Shown here: positions 26,667 through 35,816 of the stretch, piece after piece
How positions within the stretch are numbered: the stretch's first letter is position 1
Layout: each line of letters begins with the position of its first letter
Source of the DNA: Notospermus geniculatus
Taxonomy: Eukaryota > Nemertea > Pilidiophora > Heteronemertea > Lineidae
Direction: 5' to 3'
DNA: 64,000 nucleotides
Assembly: GCA_002633025.1 (NCBI GenBank)
Contig: NMRB01000946.1
Coordinates: forward strand, 139,849-203,848
Position numbers and translations under genes: made by a program
Notes under the pieces: generated by a model
Seen by the model: only the letters and a program-made list of their open reading frames with translations
Told to the model about the DNA's origin: nothing
Database searches by the model: none

Positions 26667-29600
26667 CTTTTCTCTTATCTTCGGAAGGTCTTCAATGGTA
26701 GGATTTGCGATGCCCACTTTCAGCGACGGTAATGTGTGAAACAGCCGGTTGGACGAGGCGGGGCGTTTGTCTTTCCAGGAGTGCATTTCTATGTTCTTCA
26801 AACTGCGACTCGTTTTTGCTGAATGGATAGAAAAACGCATTGTGTGTTGTAACTGGACGATGGAAATTACGTCTTCATCACTAAGTACTGGGAGGCGAAA
26901 ATTGATGTTGACTTACAACTGTCTTTAATCTCCACTCTGTGGCTCATCTGCGCAGGGACAGATTTAGGCCTAGTCCGCTGGTCTTTGCTTTCTTTGTCAG
27001 ACTCTATCAAACTCTGACGTCGACGTTTCCTCAAGGTGCTCATAATTGGGTGGTCTTCGTCTATTTCACCTTTCTCTGAGATGAGGTAAAAAAAGAGATG
27101 ATATCTTATCAACAAATCGAGCACATGTAAACTAGGCAGCTTAGAACCGAGACATCTAGTCCCGAAAACCGTGTGAGACGTGTTGCAGCCCAGGGGTGCG
27201 TACAGGGTTTGGGAAAAGGGGGAGCGCCCTCTGCTAGAAACAATGAAATTTGCGCCAAATTCCAGAATTTCACGGTCGATTTTACAGTTTCGTTGGCCAA
27301 AATGGGAGGCGCGCGCCCGTTGCGTCCCCCTCTGGATCCGCGCCTGCAGGCATCCAGGTTTGCCCGTTTCATTTGAAAGTCTGAGAATCCAGGCGTTGAA
27401 ATCGGCTTAATTACCTAATTTCTGTCTGATCTGTGGCACAAGATGAACTCCTGGGAGTTTAGCGACGATGTTTCCTTTTTCTGCGAGACCCTGCAGCTTT
27501 GACTGAAAAGGGGCGAACGATGAACTCAAACACGGTGAAAACTGCATTAGGCCCAAAGGGCCGCGACGGCGTGGTTGGACTACCGTACTATTTAATAGTA
27601 ATCTGTTTCGATCAGTTCAGACGAGGCCTAATCTCTTGGTCAAACTGATGGCTTGGAAAAACGACAGAAATTTCAAAGATCGCATCCTTCGTGATTGTCT
27701 TTTACTGACAGGACTGGTCCTGTTGAACAGGAAACTTACAAGTACGTCCACGTCATCTTCACTATGGGTAGTTATTGTCATTGCCTGTCGCCTATCACGC
27801 CTCACTCCAGCTATTTCGGGACCAATCGCAACCGACTGAAACTGTCCCTGTCGTGATTTCTTCCCTCTCTTCTTCTTCTTTGTTGAGGCAAGGGCAACAA
27901 AAGGAAGCGGCTTCGCATATGGTGATTTTGCACCTTTTGACGTCTTCTGGAGTTTTGCAATTTATGGCGGGCGAGTTGCCTGTCGGTTAGGCCAATCAGA
28001 CGTGCCCCAGCAGTGTAATGGCCGATCACGTGGGGGACATGGCGGGCTTTTGCCGCGTAATAACGCTCGATATCTCCCATCGAGTTTTTTATGGCGAATT
28101 TCGTTATGGCCGTGAAGAACAGGCGCTGTCGGTTGGAATACTTCCGATCATCAGCTTTCACGCTGACCGATTGATCCTGGTCTGGACTGGCTGTGGACGA
28201 GAAGGGAGGACAATGATACATACAGGGTGGCCCAAAAACACAAGTGTAGATAGGAGCCGAGTGGCGGATCCAGGAGTTGCCGAACGGGGCGCGTGGAATG
28301 GGTAAACTCCATATTCCCTGAGCGCCGAAAATTTTTGGGCAAAAGTGCCGGAAACGCGATTTCCTGGCACCTGGCAGGCCTAATTGAACTTTTGAAAATC
28401 TGCAGGGGTCTGATTATGTGCCTTCCAAAATTTTTGCTGCTCAGCGGCTGAACGGGGGCGTGCGCCGGGCACGCCCCCCTTGGATCCGCCACTGGAGCCT
28501 ACCTACCTCCACTGCCTGGAGCTCAAAACTCCCGTGCAGTCTAGTCTCGCGCAGCCAGCCGTTTTGTTCCGCAGTATTGCTACACATAGCTTTGCTGATC
28601 CCCAGATTCAAAACAGCGGCTGGGTGACCGAGACTATAGGCCTCATTTTAAGCTGAAGGGGTGAATGTCCTCCACTCTGAATCCTAGCCCCTGCCCTATC
28701 CCACAACCCTTGATATCTGGACTCCTAACCCCGACCCCTAAAGCCTCCTAATCCTAATCCTAATCCTAATCCCTAACCCCTGACTCTTGCAAGGGTAGCC
28801 AAGATGGGTCCTGTTCCACCTTTTACCTCATTTAGTATCTGGTATACTTACCTTCCTCTAGACCCTGTAGGAACCTGTCGGTCTCAGTCATACAGTAAAG
28901 AAACTCGTCAAAATCGATCTCTCCGTTTCCATCCTTGTCTAAATCCTTGAGGACGCCGATGATCTCATCTTTGGTGACACCAATGTCAAGGTCTTTCAGC
29001 AGTTCGTACAACTCCATCCCATCAATAGTCCCCCCGCCATCTCGATCAAGAAGTTCAAATAACTGAGGAAGAAAACCGAGTTTTCCTCTATCGTATCACC
29101 TTCTACGAGAGACTGCTACTTTTATTGCCAGTCCTAAAGGTATGTGGCCGAACGACTTGACAATTTCCATTTTATGGATTACTTTTTCCAGCAACCCTTG
29201 GGTAGTACCGTTATTAGGGAGTTTAAGAAAGCAAACGATGAACGTGAACTTTACGACAACGTTATTTTTCATACTGCAAATTCACCAGATTATATTTTGC
29301 ATTTTCGGTACAAAAATAACGTTGTCGTAAAGTAAACGTTTATCGTTTGATTTCTTAAACTCCAGGGCCCGTATGCATAAAGGTGGATTAGGGGAGGTAT
29401 AGCTTATTCCAGGTATAACTTCACGGTTGTACCACCATCGGTATGCATAACGGTGGTTTAAGCAAAACTGTGGAATAACGCTATTCATGGAATAGGCGGT
29501 CGAATGCATAAAGATGGAATAGCTTATTCTGTGGTGTTAATATGCCAGATTTGCTGGTGTAACCTAAACCTACCAAGGGGTATGTTTAAGGAGTAGAGTA

Positions 29601-30452
29601 AGGCAGAATGAAGCACTGTGCATCATCAAATTGTATTCTGTTGAAGGGCTGCTGACTCCAAATGACTGAAATAATTGCAACCATTGGCGTGGTTGTTCAA
29701 AACTACTATAACCCTAACGTGGCGATGATTTTGGATTAATGCTTGAAGGAGATAATGCCAAGAAGACCTAATGCGATGATAGAGATAGTGGAACTTTTAA
29801 AAAAAACTGAGCCCTGATAAGGATCACCAACATGACATACATTGTATTTTATGAAGTCAGTCTGATTGTGAGAAAATACTCCAATACCATGGAATAACAT
29901 TAAACCGGGGAATAAGCTGTTTTCTCTGTCAGCCTCTTTGAGAGGTATAACTCTATTGTGACTTAATTTGCATAAAGGGTCCAAATCATCTAATAATAGA
30001 TTTCCTGCAGGCTTTGGCCACAAATACCGTGGAATAACACTACACTGTGGAATAAGCTTAAACTTAGTTTAGTTATACACAGAATTGTTATACTTTGTTT
30101 TATGCATACCGAATTTTCTAAACCAGGGAGAGAAGAATAACAATTCTCAGAATAGGCTAAACCAGGGTATAGTTACCACCTCCTTTATGCATACGGGCCC
30201 AGGGGTAAACCTATCCAATTCTTGTTAATAAACTTAAGTAAAAGTCCTAATCCCAACCCTAACCTTTAGCAAACACCTTTTTTTCTGCATCTGTATTGGG
30301 TTCCATTACTGTTCCATACTTACTTGCTTGAACATGGATATCTGTTGCTCAGTGAGTTCTTGATACCACTCGGGTTTGGTCTCTCCTTGTGTCGACTTTT
30401 GATATGAACCAGAGGGTCGTGCTCCTTTATTCACGTCTGCCGCCTTGGTCAT
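26667..30452 (-). CDS. EF-hand protein with basic C-terminal region, unrecognised family
   Basis: Exons on the minus strand: 30324-30452 (MTKAADVNKGARPSGSYQKS onward, 43 codons), 28852-29062 (two EF-hands), 27740-27933, 27415-27502, 26917-27075, 26667-26818. Phases agree across the joins I could test. The EF loops are DRDGGGTIDGME and DKDGNGEIDFDE, both with acidic residues at loop positions 1, 3, 9 and 12, so both should bind calcium. The next exon is lysine/arginine-rich (STKKKKRGKKSRQ), followed by IVAKLPGVHLVPQIRQKL and STLRKRRRQSLIESDKE. The acceptor of exon 3 at 27933 lacks a pyrimidine tract and is the weakest join; two separate genes are possible. The calmodulin-like pair is clear, but I do not recognise the rest and assign no function. 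Introns hold several transposons. Confidence 0.62.
27185..27355. mobile_element. MITE-like repeat ending GGATCCGCGCCTG, copy A
   Basis: Shares with 36770-36955 a core including GAATTTCACGGTC and a right end GGATCCGCGCCTG. It lies in an intron of the EF-hand gene. Confidence 0.6.
28259..28493. mobile_element. 235-bp inverted-repeat element, GTGGCGGATCCA ends
   Basis: GTGGCGGATCCA on the left is mirrored as TGGATCCGCCAC on the right. GGAGCC flanks both sides (28253-28258 and 28494-28499), consistent with a 6-bp or slightly longer imperfect target duplication. No coding capacity. Confidence 0.75.
28746..28775. repeat. short CCTAAT-type repeat
   Basis: Four to five copies of CCTAAT grade into CCCTAACCCC. 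It is interstitial and far too short to be a telomere. Confidence 0.6.
29218..29363. mobile_element. 146-bp hairpin element
   Basis: Two arms of about 52 bp pair almost perfectly (left GGAGTTTAAGAAAGC, right complement ending TTTCTTAAACTCC) around a loop of about 42 bp. It abuts the next element at 29365, so one may have inserted beside the other. It is in intron 1 of the EF-hand gene. Confidence 0.8.
29365..30200. mobile_element. 836-bp element with GGGCCCGTATGCATAAAGG ends
   Basis: The left end GGGCCCGTATGCATAAAGG is mirrored at the right end. The interior repeats the words GTGGAATAA and TATGCAT several times and has no long frame. It fills most of intron 1 of the EF-hand gene. No clear target duplication was seen. 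Confidence 0.75.
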
Positions 30453-30545
30453 GTTGGTTTCGGCGAAGGCCAGCTGTTAACGAAACTGATTTCATTGCAT
30501 GGCTCATTGCATTTGACGTAGGCTAGTGGTTACTAGTATATTAGT

Positions 30546-30665
30546 GTTTTCGCAAAGCCCCTGAAACGCCAACGCGAACGCCAAACCCATTGTTCGATGC
30601 CACGAAAAGAGCACTGAACAAAAGGATACACGTTCACGTCGGCGTTTCGGGGGCTTTGCGAAAAC
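30546..30665. mobile_element. complete 120-bp GTTTTCGCAAAGCCCC MITE, copy 1
   Basis: The inverted ends are GTTTTCGCAAAGCCCC and GGGGCTTTGCGAAAAC. TATTA occurs just outside both ends, suggesting a 5-bp target duplication. The inside has AACGCGAACG and GAACAAAAGGAT. It lies just upstream of the EF-hand gene start. Confidence 0.85.
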
Positions 30666-30692
30666 TGTATTATTAGGCCTACTATTTAAAGA

Positions 30693-30752
30693 GTGTTTCC
30701 GCAAAGCCCCCCGCGAACGCGAACGTTGGCGTTTTTGCAGCTTTGCGAAAAC
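30693..30752. mobile_element. internally deleted GTTTTCGCAAAGCCCC MITE, copy 2
   Basis: Both ends of the family are present (GTTTCCGCAAAGCCCC, CTTTGCGAAAAC), but only about 60 bp in total remain, so the centre has been lost. Confidence 0.75.
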
Positions 30753-32016
30753 TTTCTATTAGGCCTATTATTTCCTTCCTCACCCGTTTTTTCCCTGCTC
30801 CTTTACTGTTATCTTCCATCGATTGCAAGTCATTGTGTATCATTCGGATTCGGCTGTTGTTTGGTTTCTTTGTGGAGCCCGAATCCCGTTCATTGCCAGT
30901 TGATTTCTTCTCCATTCGAGAACCTGACGCTGGTGAACTTATCCCCTGTCTGTTGGATCCTAATTCGTTCATTTTCAAGAGTGGACCACAGAAATAGGCC
31001 TACTGGCAAAGATCACATCTTCGCAAATCTTCAGCCTCCCCTAACGCGCGTTGCCATGCCACGGTACCATAAATGACGTCACACAATGAGACGTTGGCGC
31101 ACAACGTGACGTCAGGATGCCAACTCTCATGAATAGGCCCCAGTAAGCAGCTGTATTCCAATCTGAGATAGCTTTATGTCAAAAACGCTTCTACACCTCA
31201 CGGATTTCTGTCGGTTTACATTGTGGGTTATTCCCACCCTGGTTCACACACTGTCCGTCCGCATGATGAGAACACATAAGAACACAAAATACGTCAACTG
31301 TTGTAAAAGTCAAATTTTTCGTATTTATATAAAAAATCCCTTGGATGAAAATATATAACTTACAATGAAATATGTTTTAACCAGTATACAGATATACAAT
31401 TATAAACAGATGTACGGGTACAAAAGAGAGAAAAGTTTTGGGTAAATTGGGTGCTACGATTAAGGAAGAGGATGATCAGTCCCCTCGCCATTCTGGTTAC
31501 ATAACCACGACTCCATGAGAGGACAAAATGACAATCACCGGCATCAGAAATCAGGTGTGGAATGTGTAATAAATATCATATATTGATGTGGACTGTCTGT
31601 ATCAAAATAATACAAGCCTTACCGGTAAAGATCCTTTGTATAGCCTGGGTGCATGCAGTTCTTCAAAATCATACGATGGATGGAGTATTTTGTGAACGAT
31701 TAACATAACACCATATATACTTGTAACCCAATCACACTATACTTCGGTTTTTATACATTATGACGTTATTCTCAGGTCGAATATTCCACACCGAATCAAA
31801 ATATATTGAAATTAAAAAGCATTTACATGTACGTACATTACGTACAAACGGATCAATCCAATAAAAGTGTCAAATTGGATCCTAATCCAATACTGTAACA
31901 GAATATTACATACATTCCTGTTGCGATTCAAACTGTGCAGTCTCACCACAAATTTTTTTTCCACCGGGATGCTAATGGTATTGAATACATTTGAGTTCAG
32001 GTAAACCACTAGTACA
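30753..32016. other. intergenic stretch between the EF-hand and membrane-protein genes
   Basis: No recognisable gene. AT-rich with short spurious frames. It probably includes the 3' UTR of the membrane-protein gene (minus strand). Confidence 0.4.
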
Positions 32017-32129
32017 GAATTTTCGCAAAGCCCCCGAAACGCCAACGCGAACGTCTACACTTTTGTTCGGTGCTCTCTTGGCATCGAACAATCGGTTTGG
32101 CGTTGGCGTTTCGGGGACTTTGCGAAAAC
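32017..32129. mobile_element. GTTTTCGCAAAGCCCC MITE, copy 3
   Basis: Ends ATTTTCGCAAAGCCCCC and CTTTGCGAAAAC with the family interior (GAACGTC, TTTTGTTCGGTGCTC). It ends 15 bp before the stop codon of the membrane-protein gene, so it lies in that gene's 3' UTR. CTAGT lies close to both ends. Confidence 0.85.
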
Positions 32130-32144
32130 TCCCTAGTGAACCTT

Positions 32145-33236
32145 TTAATCACGAACTCCAATCAAGGGAACGTCTTCGCCACAACTTACTTCTTGCTGAA
32201 GGTCGTCATCATTGAGAAGCCGAACATCATGTTCTGAATTGTTTGATACTCCACCCATGTCACCATTTGGCTGACGACAACCATTCGTACCCTGTTCATC
32301 ATCACCAATGTTCCGACCGACGTCATCACCATTTAGGTCCTCACGAATGGCATATTCGTCTACGTTTGCATCGTCGAATAAACTGTAATCTGGCGGGTGA
32401 TGTTGATCTCCTGCGGTCAGATTATCACCGTCCTGACGAACCTCAAGTAGTGGCGTCATGGTGATAGAGTCGGTCTCATCATGACTGCCCGCGGCGCTCT
32501 CAAGTTCATTTTCGCTCTCGGTTTCACCACCCTCGTCCGCATTCGTCTGCTCCCCTTCATCCCTCCTGTCCTCCGTCACGTGATTCCTCCTGCTTCTACG
32601 ACAACACCGACGGAATTTGACGACCATGCTCAAACCAGCGATGCCTTGAACAATGGCGGTAAGAATACCTCCAGCTTCAACAAAATACATGGTTCTGAAG
32701 TGTATGTTGATGTATGCTACCCAGCTTTTTCCATCATGACAGAAAAAATCTTTCTGAGATGTGTCGGGATTTTTAAATCCATTGAAGTCTTCGGTGATAT
32801 AGACAAAACTAGCGGACGTTGTTGAAACTACGAGCAACGAGGCGACGAACAAAACCATAGCAAATACTTTGCTATCTATTTTACGTTTTACAAATACTGC
32901 AGCCAGGATACCCGAGGTCAGCATCACGCCTGAGAAGCCATATGTCCAGATGAAATCAACCGTATCAGTCCCGCAGATGGTAACTTTCACAGATGTTAGG
33001 ATCAAAGTGGCGATTCCAAGCACAATTTGAATAACTGCACAAACGATTAGACAGTCCGATCGGGAACGAAGAGAACATTGATCCAACATCAACCGCCGCC
33101 GCCACGCACGACAGCTGCAAAGACGCTTCAGCCGCTGCCTGGTGGTGAGGGGGGCCGGAGGCACGGGGGGTTGACGGCGAACCGGATCGCGTTGAGGACG
33201 GCGAATCGGTGGCAGGGGACGCCATGGCGGATCCAT
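32145..33236 (-). CDS. four-pass membrane protein with PPxY motif (ENTREP/FAM189- or MS4A-like)
   Basis: An uninterrupted 363-aa frame from the ATG at 33236 (in front of it the frame is open for ten codons but has no ATG). A proline/arginine-rich N-terminus (1-60) is followed by four hydrophobic segments at about 62-83, 94-116, 123-146 and 184-208. The long loop between the third and fourth contains Cys166. After the last comes a cysteine/arginine cluster (FRRCCRRSRRN), then a strongly acidic tail with PPDY at 281-284. Both termini are predicted to be cytoplasmic. Four N-terminal passes plus a cytoplasmic PPxY recall the ENTREP/FAM189 endosomal proteins, which bind WW-domain ubiquitin ligases; MS4A proteins share the four passes. 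I could not confirm either family. An upstream non-coding exon is possible. Confidence 0.75.
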   Translation of the reverse strand: MDPPWRPLPPIRRPQRDPVRRQPPVPPAPLTTRQRLKRLCSCRAWRRRLMLDQCSLRSRSDCLIVCAVIQIVLGIATLILTSVKVTICGTDTVDFIWTYGFSGVMLTSGILAAVFVKRKIDSKVFAMVLFVASLLVVSTTSASFVYITEDFNGFKNPDTSQKDFFCHDGKSWVAYINIHFRTMYFVEAGGILTAIVQGIAGLSMVVKFRRCCRRSRRNHVTEDRRDEGEQTNADEGGETESENELESAAGSHDETDSITMTPLLEVRQDGDNLTAGDQHHPPDYSLFDDANVDEYAIREDLNGDDVGRNIGDDEQGTNGCRQPNGDMGGVSNNSEHDVRLLNDDDLQQEVSCGEDVPLIGVRD

Positions 33237-33914
33237 CTTTATCTGCTGCTGTTTTTCGTGTTTCACATGACTTTATCTTCCTGTAAATATAGAAAAGTGT
33301 TTCGAAATTAGTCCGACACTTGTGACAAGCATTCACCATTGAGGCAAATATATACTATGTTGTAGTATTCAGTTTATGTTTACTACCGGTATTGGATGTG
33401 ATCAAAAATAGATAAACAGATATATTATTTTTTGATGTGATGGATAGGTACGGTAACAGATGCAGCCTGCAGCCTGTGACAGCAGCTGTCATCAGGCTGC
33501 CAAGTGGGTCACCCATTTTGACATGAGCGCACGCCAATAGAGAGCTGTATCATGTTTTACTTCCTGCTGGTCACGATTTTCCTTACAAAAAATGTGACAC
33601 GTGTAAATGACATTTCTGACTTTATGGGCGAAATTTACCCATTTTTTGTGTACTTTTACACATTTTTGGTGTAAAATTCGCCCATTACCACGAGGTAATG
33701 TCATTTACACGTTTACACGCACATTTTCGTAAGGGTTGAGCCAGGAGTGTATTTGAATGCCAGCCTAAACAATCGGTCCATGCTCTCATCGATCAAAAAG
33801 ATCGCCATATAAAAGGCGTATAAAACGTGAGACCTCCTGTCATCGTTATCAAGCCTCTTCAGTCGCCACCAGTCACTCTCGTGCGTTCAACGAAGTAATC
33901 TGATTCAATACGCA

Positions 33915-34030
33915 GTTTTCGCAAAGCCCCCGAAACGCCAACGCGAACGTCTATCCTTTTGTTCGGTGCTCTCTACGTGGCAACAATGGGTTTGACGTTG
34001 GCGTTGGCGTTTCGGGGGCTTTGCGAAAAC
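33915..34030. mobile_element. complete GTTTTCGCAAAGCCCC MITE, copy 4
   Basis: Perfect 18-bp inverted ends (GTTTTCGCAAAGCCCCCG and complement), with the same interior as the copies at 30546 and 32017. It lies upstream of the membrane-protein gene. Confidence 0.88.
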
Positions 34031-34860
34031 TGCCTAATGACGATAAGGTGTACACGGCACAGTTCCCCTCTGTGAATATGCTCCCAGAAGAAGTGCCCGC
34101 GCCCTATCAGTCCTCAGAGTAGGCCTAAATATCGATGTCCCTTTGACTTAGTGAGTGGTGTCCAAATGGCGACTAGGCCTAATTAAGACTTACGTAACTT
34201 GCTGTGAGCTGTTCTCGATTCCTTTTCGTTCGACAGCGAAGCACTTTTCTTCATTCCTGGACGGAAGGTCTCGAACGTGTTTCGTCACCAACTAGCTCAA
34301 CCCAGTGGCACCATGAATGTTATGTTACGATACCAACTTCCTGTTCGCAACACGAAATGATGCGACATCAGATCACTTCCTTCTTAGCCGATCGTTTAGC
34401 CAAGCGTCATCAGCTCATACAGTGTATCACATTAGTGTGAAATACACGTAATTTCTCTTACTTCCCATGATCCGAATTCACTGTCCATTGTGATAACCCA
34501 TATGATATATCAAGTACTGGACGGTATTAGAACACCGAAACAGGCTACAGGTCATTTTTTGTATACGTTTATGATTATTCAGTACATAAAATCATTGACC
34601 TGCTTTGACGATATCCCACGAACTCATCGAATTTATATAGAAACTTGTATGGTCTTACAACCAGGAACATTCTCTACTTTGAGAGAGCATGCACGCATGG
34701 TTGACATCTAAAAGAGTTGGCCCAGTTTTGTCATTTGATGTCAGAAATAATGCGGTATTCTCGTCACGTCTGCGTGTCAAAGCAGCGAAGATTTACCTAC
34801 ATAGGCCTATATCAGGGCGTTGGCGCGGGGGGGGGGGGGNNNNGGTTGCACTGGGTGCAC
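34031..34860. other. no gene recognised; ends at a G run and assembly gap
   Basis: Short frames only. A run of G directly precedes four Ns (34840-34843). Confidence 0.4.
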
Positions 34861-34967
34861 GTGCACTGCATCTTCGATAATCGAAGGCCGATCTGCTAAC
34901 CACTGCGTTACATGGGATATAACGAAGTGGTGAGCAGATCGCCGTTCGATTATCGAAGATGGTGCAC
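34861..34967. mobile_element. palindromic repeat of about 107 bp beside an assembly gap
   Basis: CATCTTCGATAATCG and GCAGATCG words are mirrored on both sides of a centre near 34912, and GTGCAC sits at both ends. The left flank is the N gap, so the true left end may be longer. Confidence 0.65.
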
Positions 34968-35069
34968 TGTCCTCCCCGCACTATACAGAGTTCCACTATG
35001 TACAAGCAGAAAAAAATCAAACTTGCGGTCGTGAAAATTATCATTCTTGAGGCTTGGGTACTTGGGTAT

Positions 35070-35228
35070 TCTTACCTAATTAAATATTACCATGGTCATA
35101 AATAATTATTACCAAGGTAAGAATTAAATATTACCATGGTAGTAAATAATTATTACCTAGTTAATAATTAAATACCACCATGGTAGAAAATATTTACTAG
35201 CATGGTAGTAAACAATTACAGCATGGTC
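35070..35228. repeat. AT-rich tandem-like repeat with TACCATGGTA
   Basis: TTACCATGGTA and AAATAATTATTACC recur four to five times in about 160 bp with irregular spacing. It is likely a degenerate satellite or microsatellite. Confidence 0.6.
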
Positions 35229-35290
35229 GATTTATGGCAGGGACGGCTTGCGATATCGGCCTACCCGCCGACATGGCCGTAGCCTAGGAC

Positions 35291-35581
35291 CAGGGCCGTA
35301 TCTAGCATAGGGACAGGGGGGGGGGGGCAAATGCCCCCCCAGCCCAATTGTTCAAAAAACAATTTCAGCAAAATCAAATGGGATAAAAGATCATTATTGT
35401 TCGTATCTCAGAGCACAGGAAATTGACCTCAAATCGCATCTCAGAGCTTCTAATTTTCAAAATTTTTCTGGGGGAGCACCTCCAGACCCCCCGCAAAACC
35501 GGCCCCACCGGTGCTCGAAGGCAAAGCCCACGTCCGTTGAGCACACCCCGGCCTAGCGAAAAAAAGCTAGCTACGGCCCTG
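35291..35581. mobile_element. 291-bp inverted-repeat element, CAGGGCCGTA ends
   Basis: CAGGGCCGTATCTAGC on the left is mirrored by GCTAGCTACGGCCCTG on the right. AGGAC flanks both ends (35286-35290 and 35582-35586). A G run and a C-rich stretch (GGCAAATGCCCCCC) are inside. CAGGG ends are typical of hAT-derived MITEs. It lies about 240 bp upstream of the SPO11 start. Confidence 0.75.
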
Positions 35582-35816
35582 AGGACAGGTCAAAGTAAAG
35601 TGACTTTTCTGCAAAAATCTTGCCGAAAGAACATGGGCGTCGCCAGGTTTTCAGAAGAGGGGGTCGGATTTTAAAAGGCGGGACGTAGCCCCGCCAGCTC
35701 GCGAGAAGCGCGTCAGCGAGCTCGCGAGAAGCGCGCACCGGGTGCTGGTGACGTCATCGAACACCCCGCCTGCCTGGACAACCTGGACAACGGAGGTCGA
35801 GTTTGTCCGTCGAGAG

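Noticed and set aside
27811-28221. 136-residue minus-strand frame upstream of the basic exon
   Set aside because: Its second half overlaps the better-supported frame of the exon at 27740-27933, and its first half crosses GC-rich DNA with no family resemblance.
28746-28800. CCTAAT/CCCTAACCCC repeat as a telomere
   Set aside because: Only a few degenerate units, with genes on both sides; an interstitial simple repeat.
30546-34030. Palindromes as microRNA genes
   Set aside because: The same sequence occurs five times with transposon-like ends and a likely target duplication, so a MITE explains it better.
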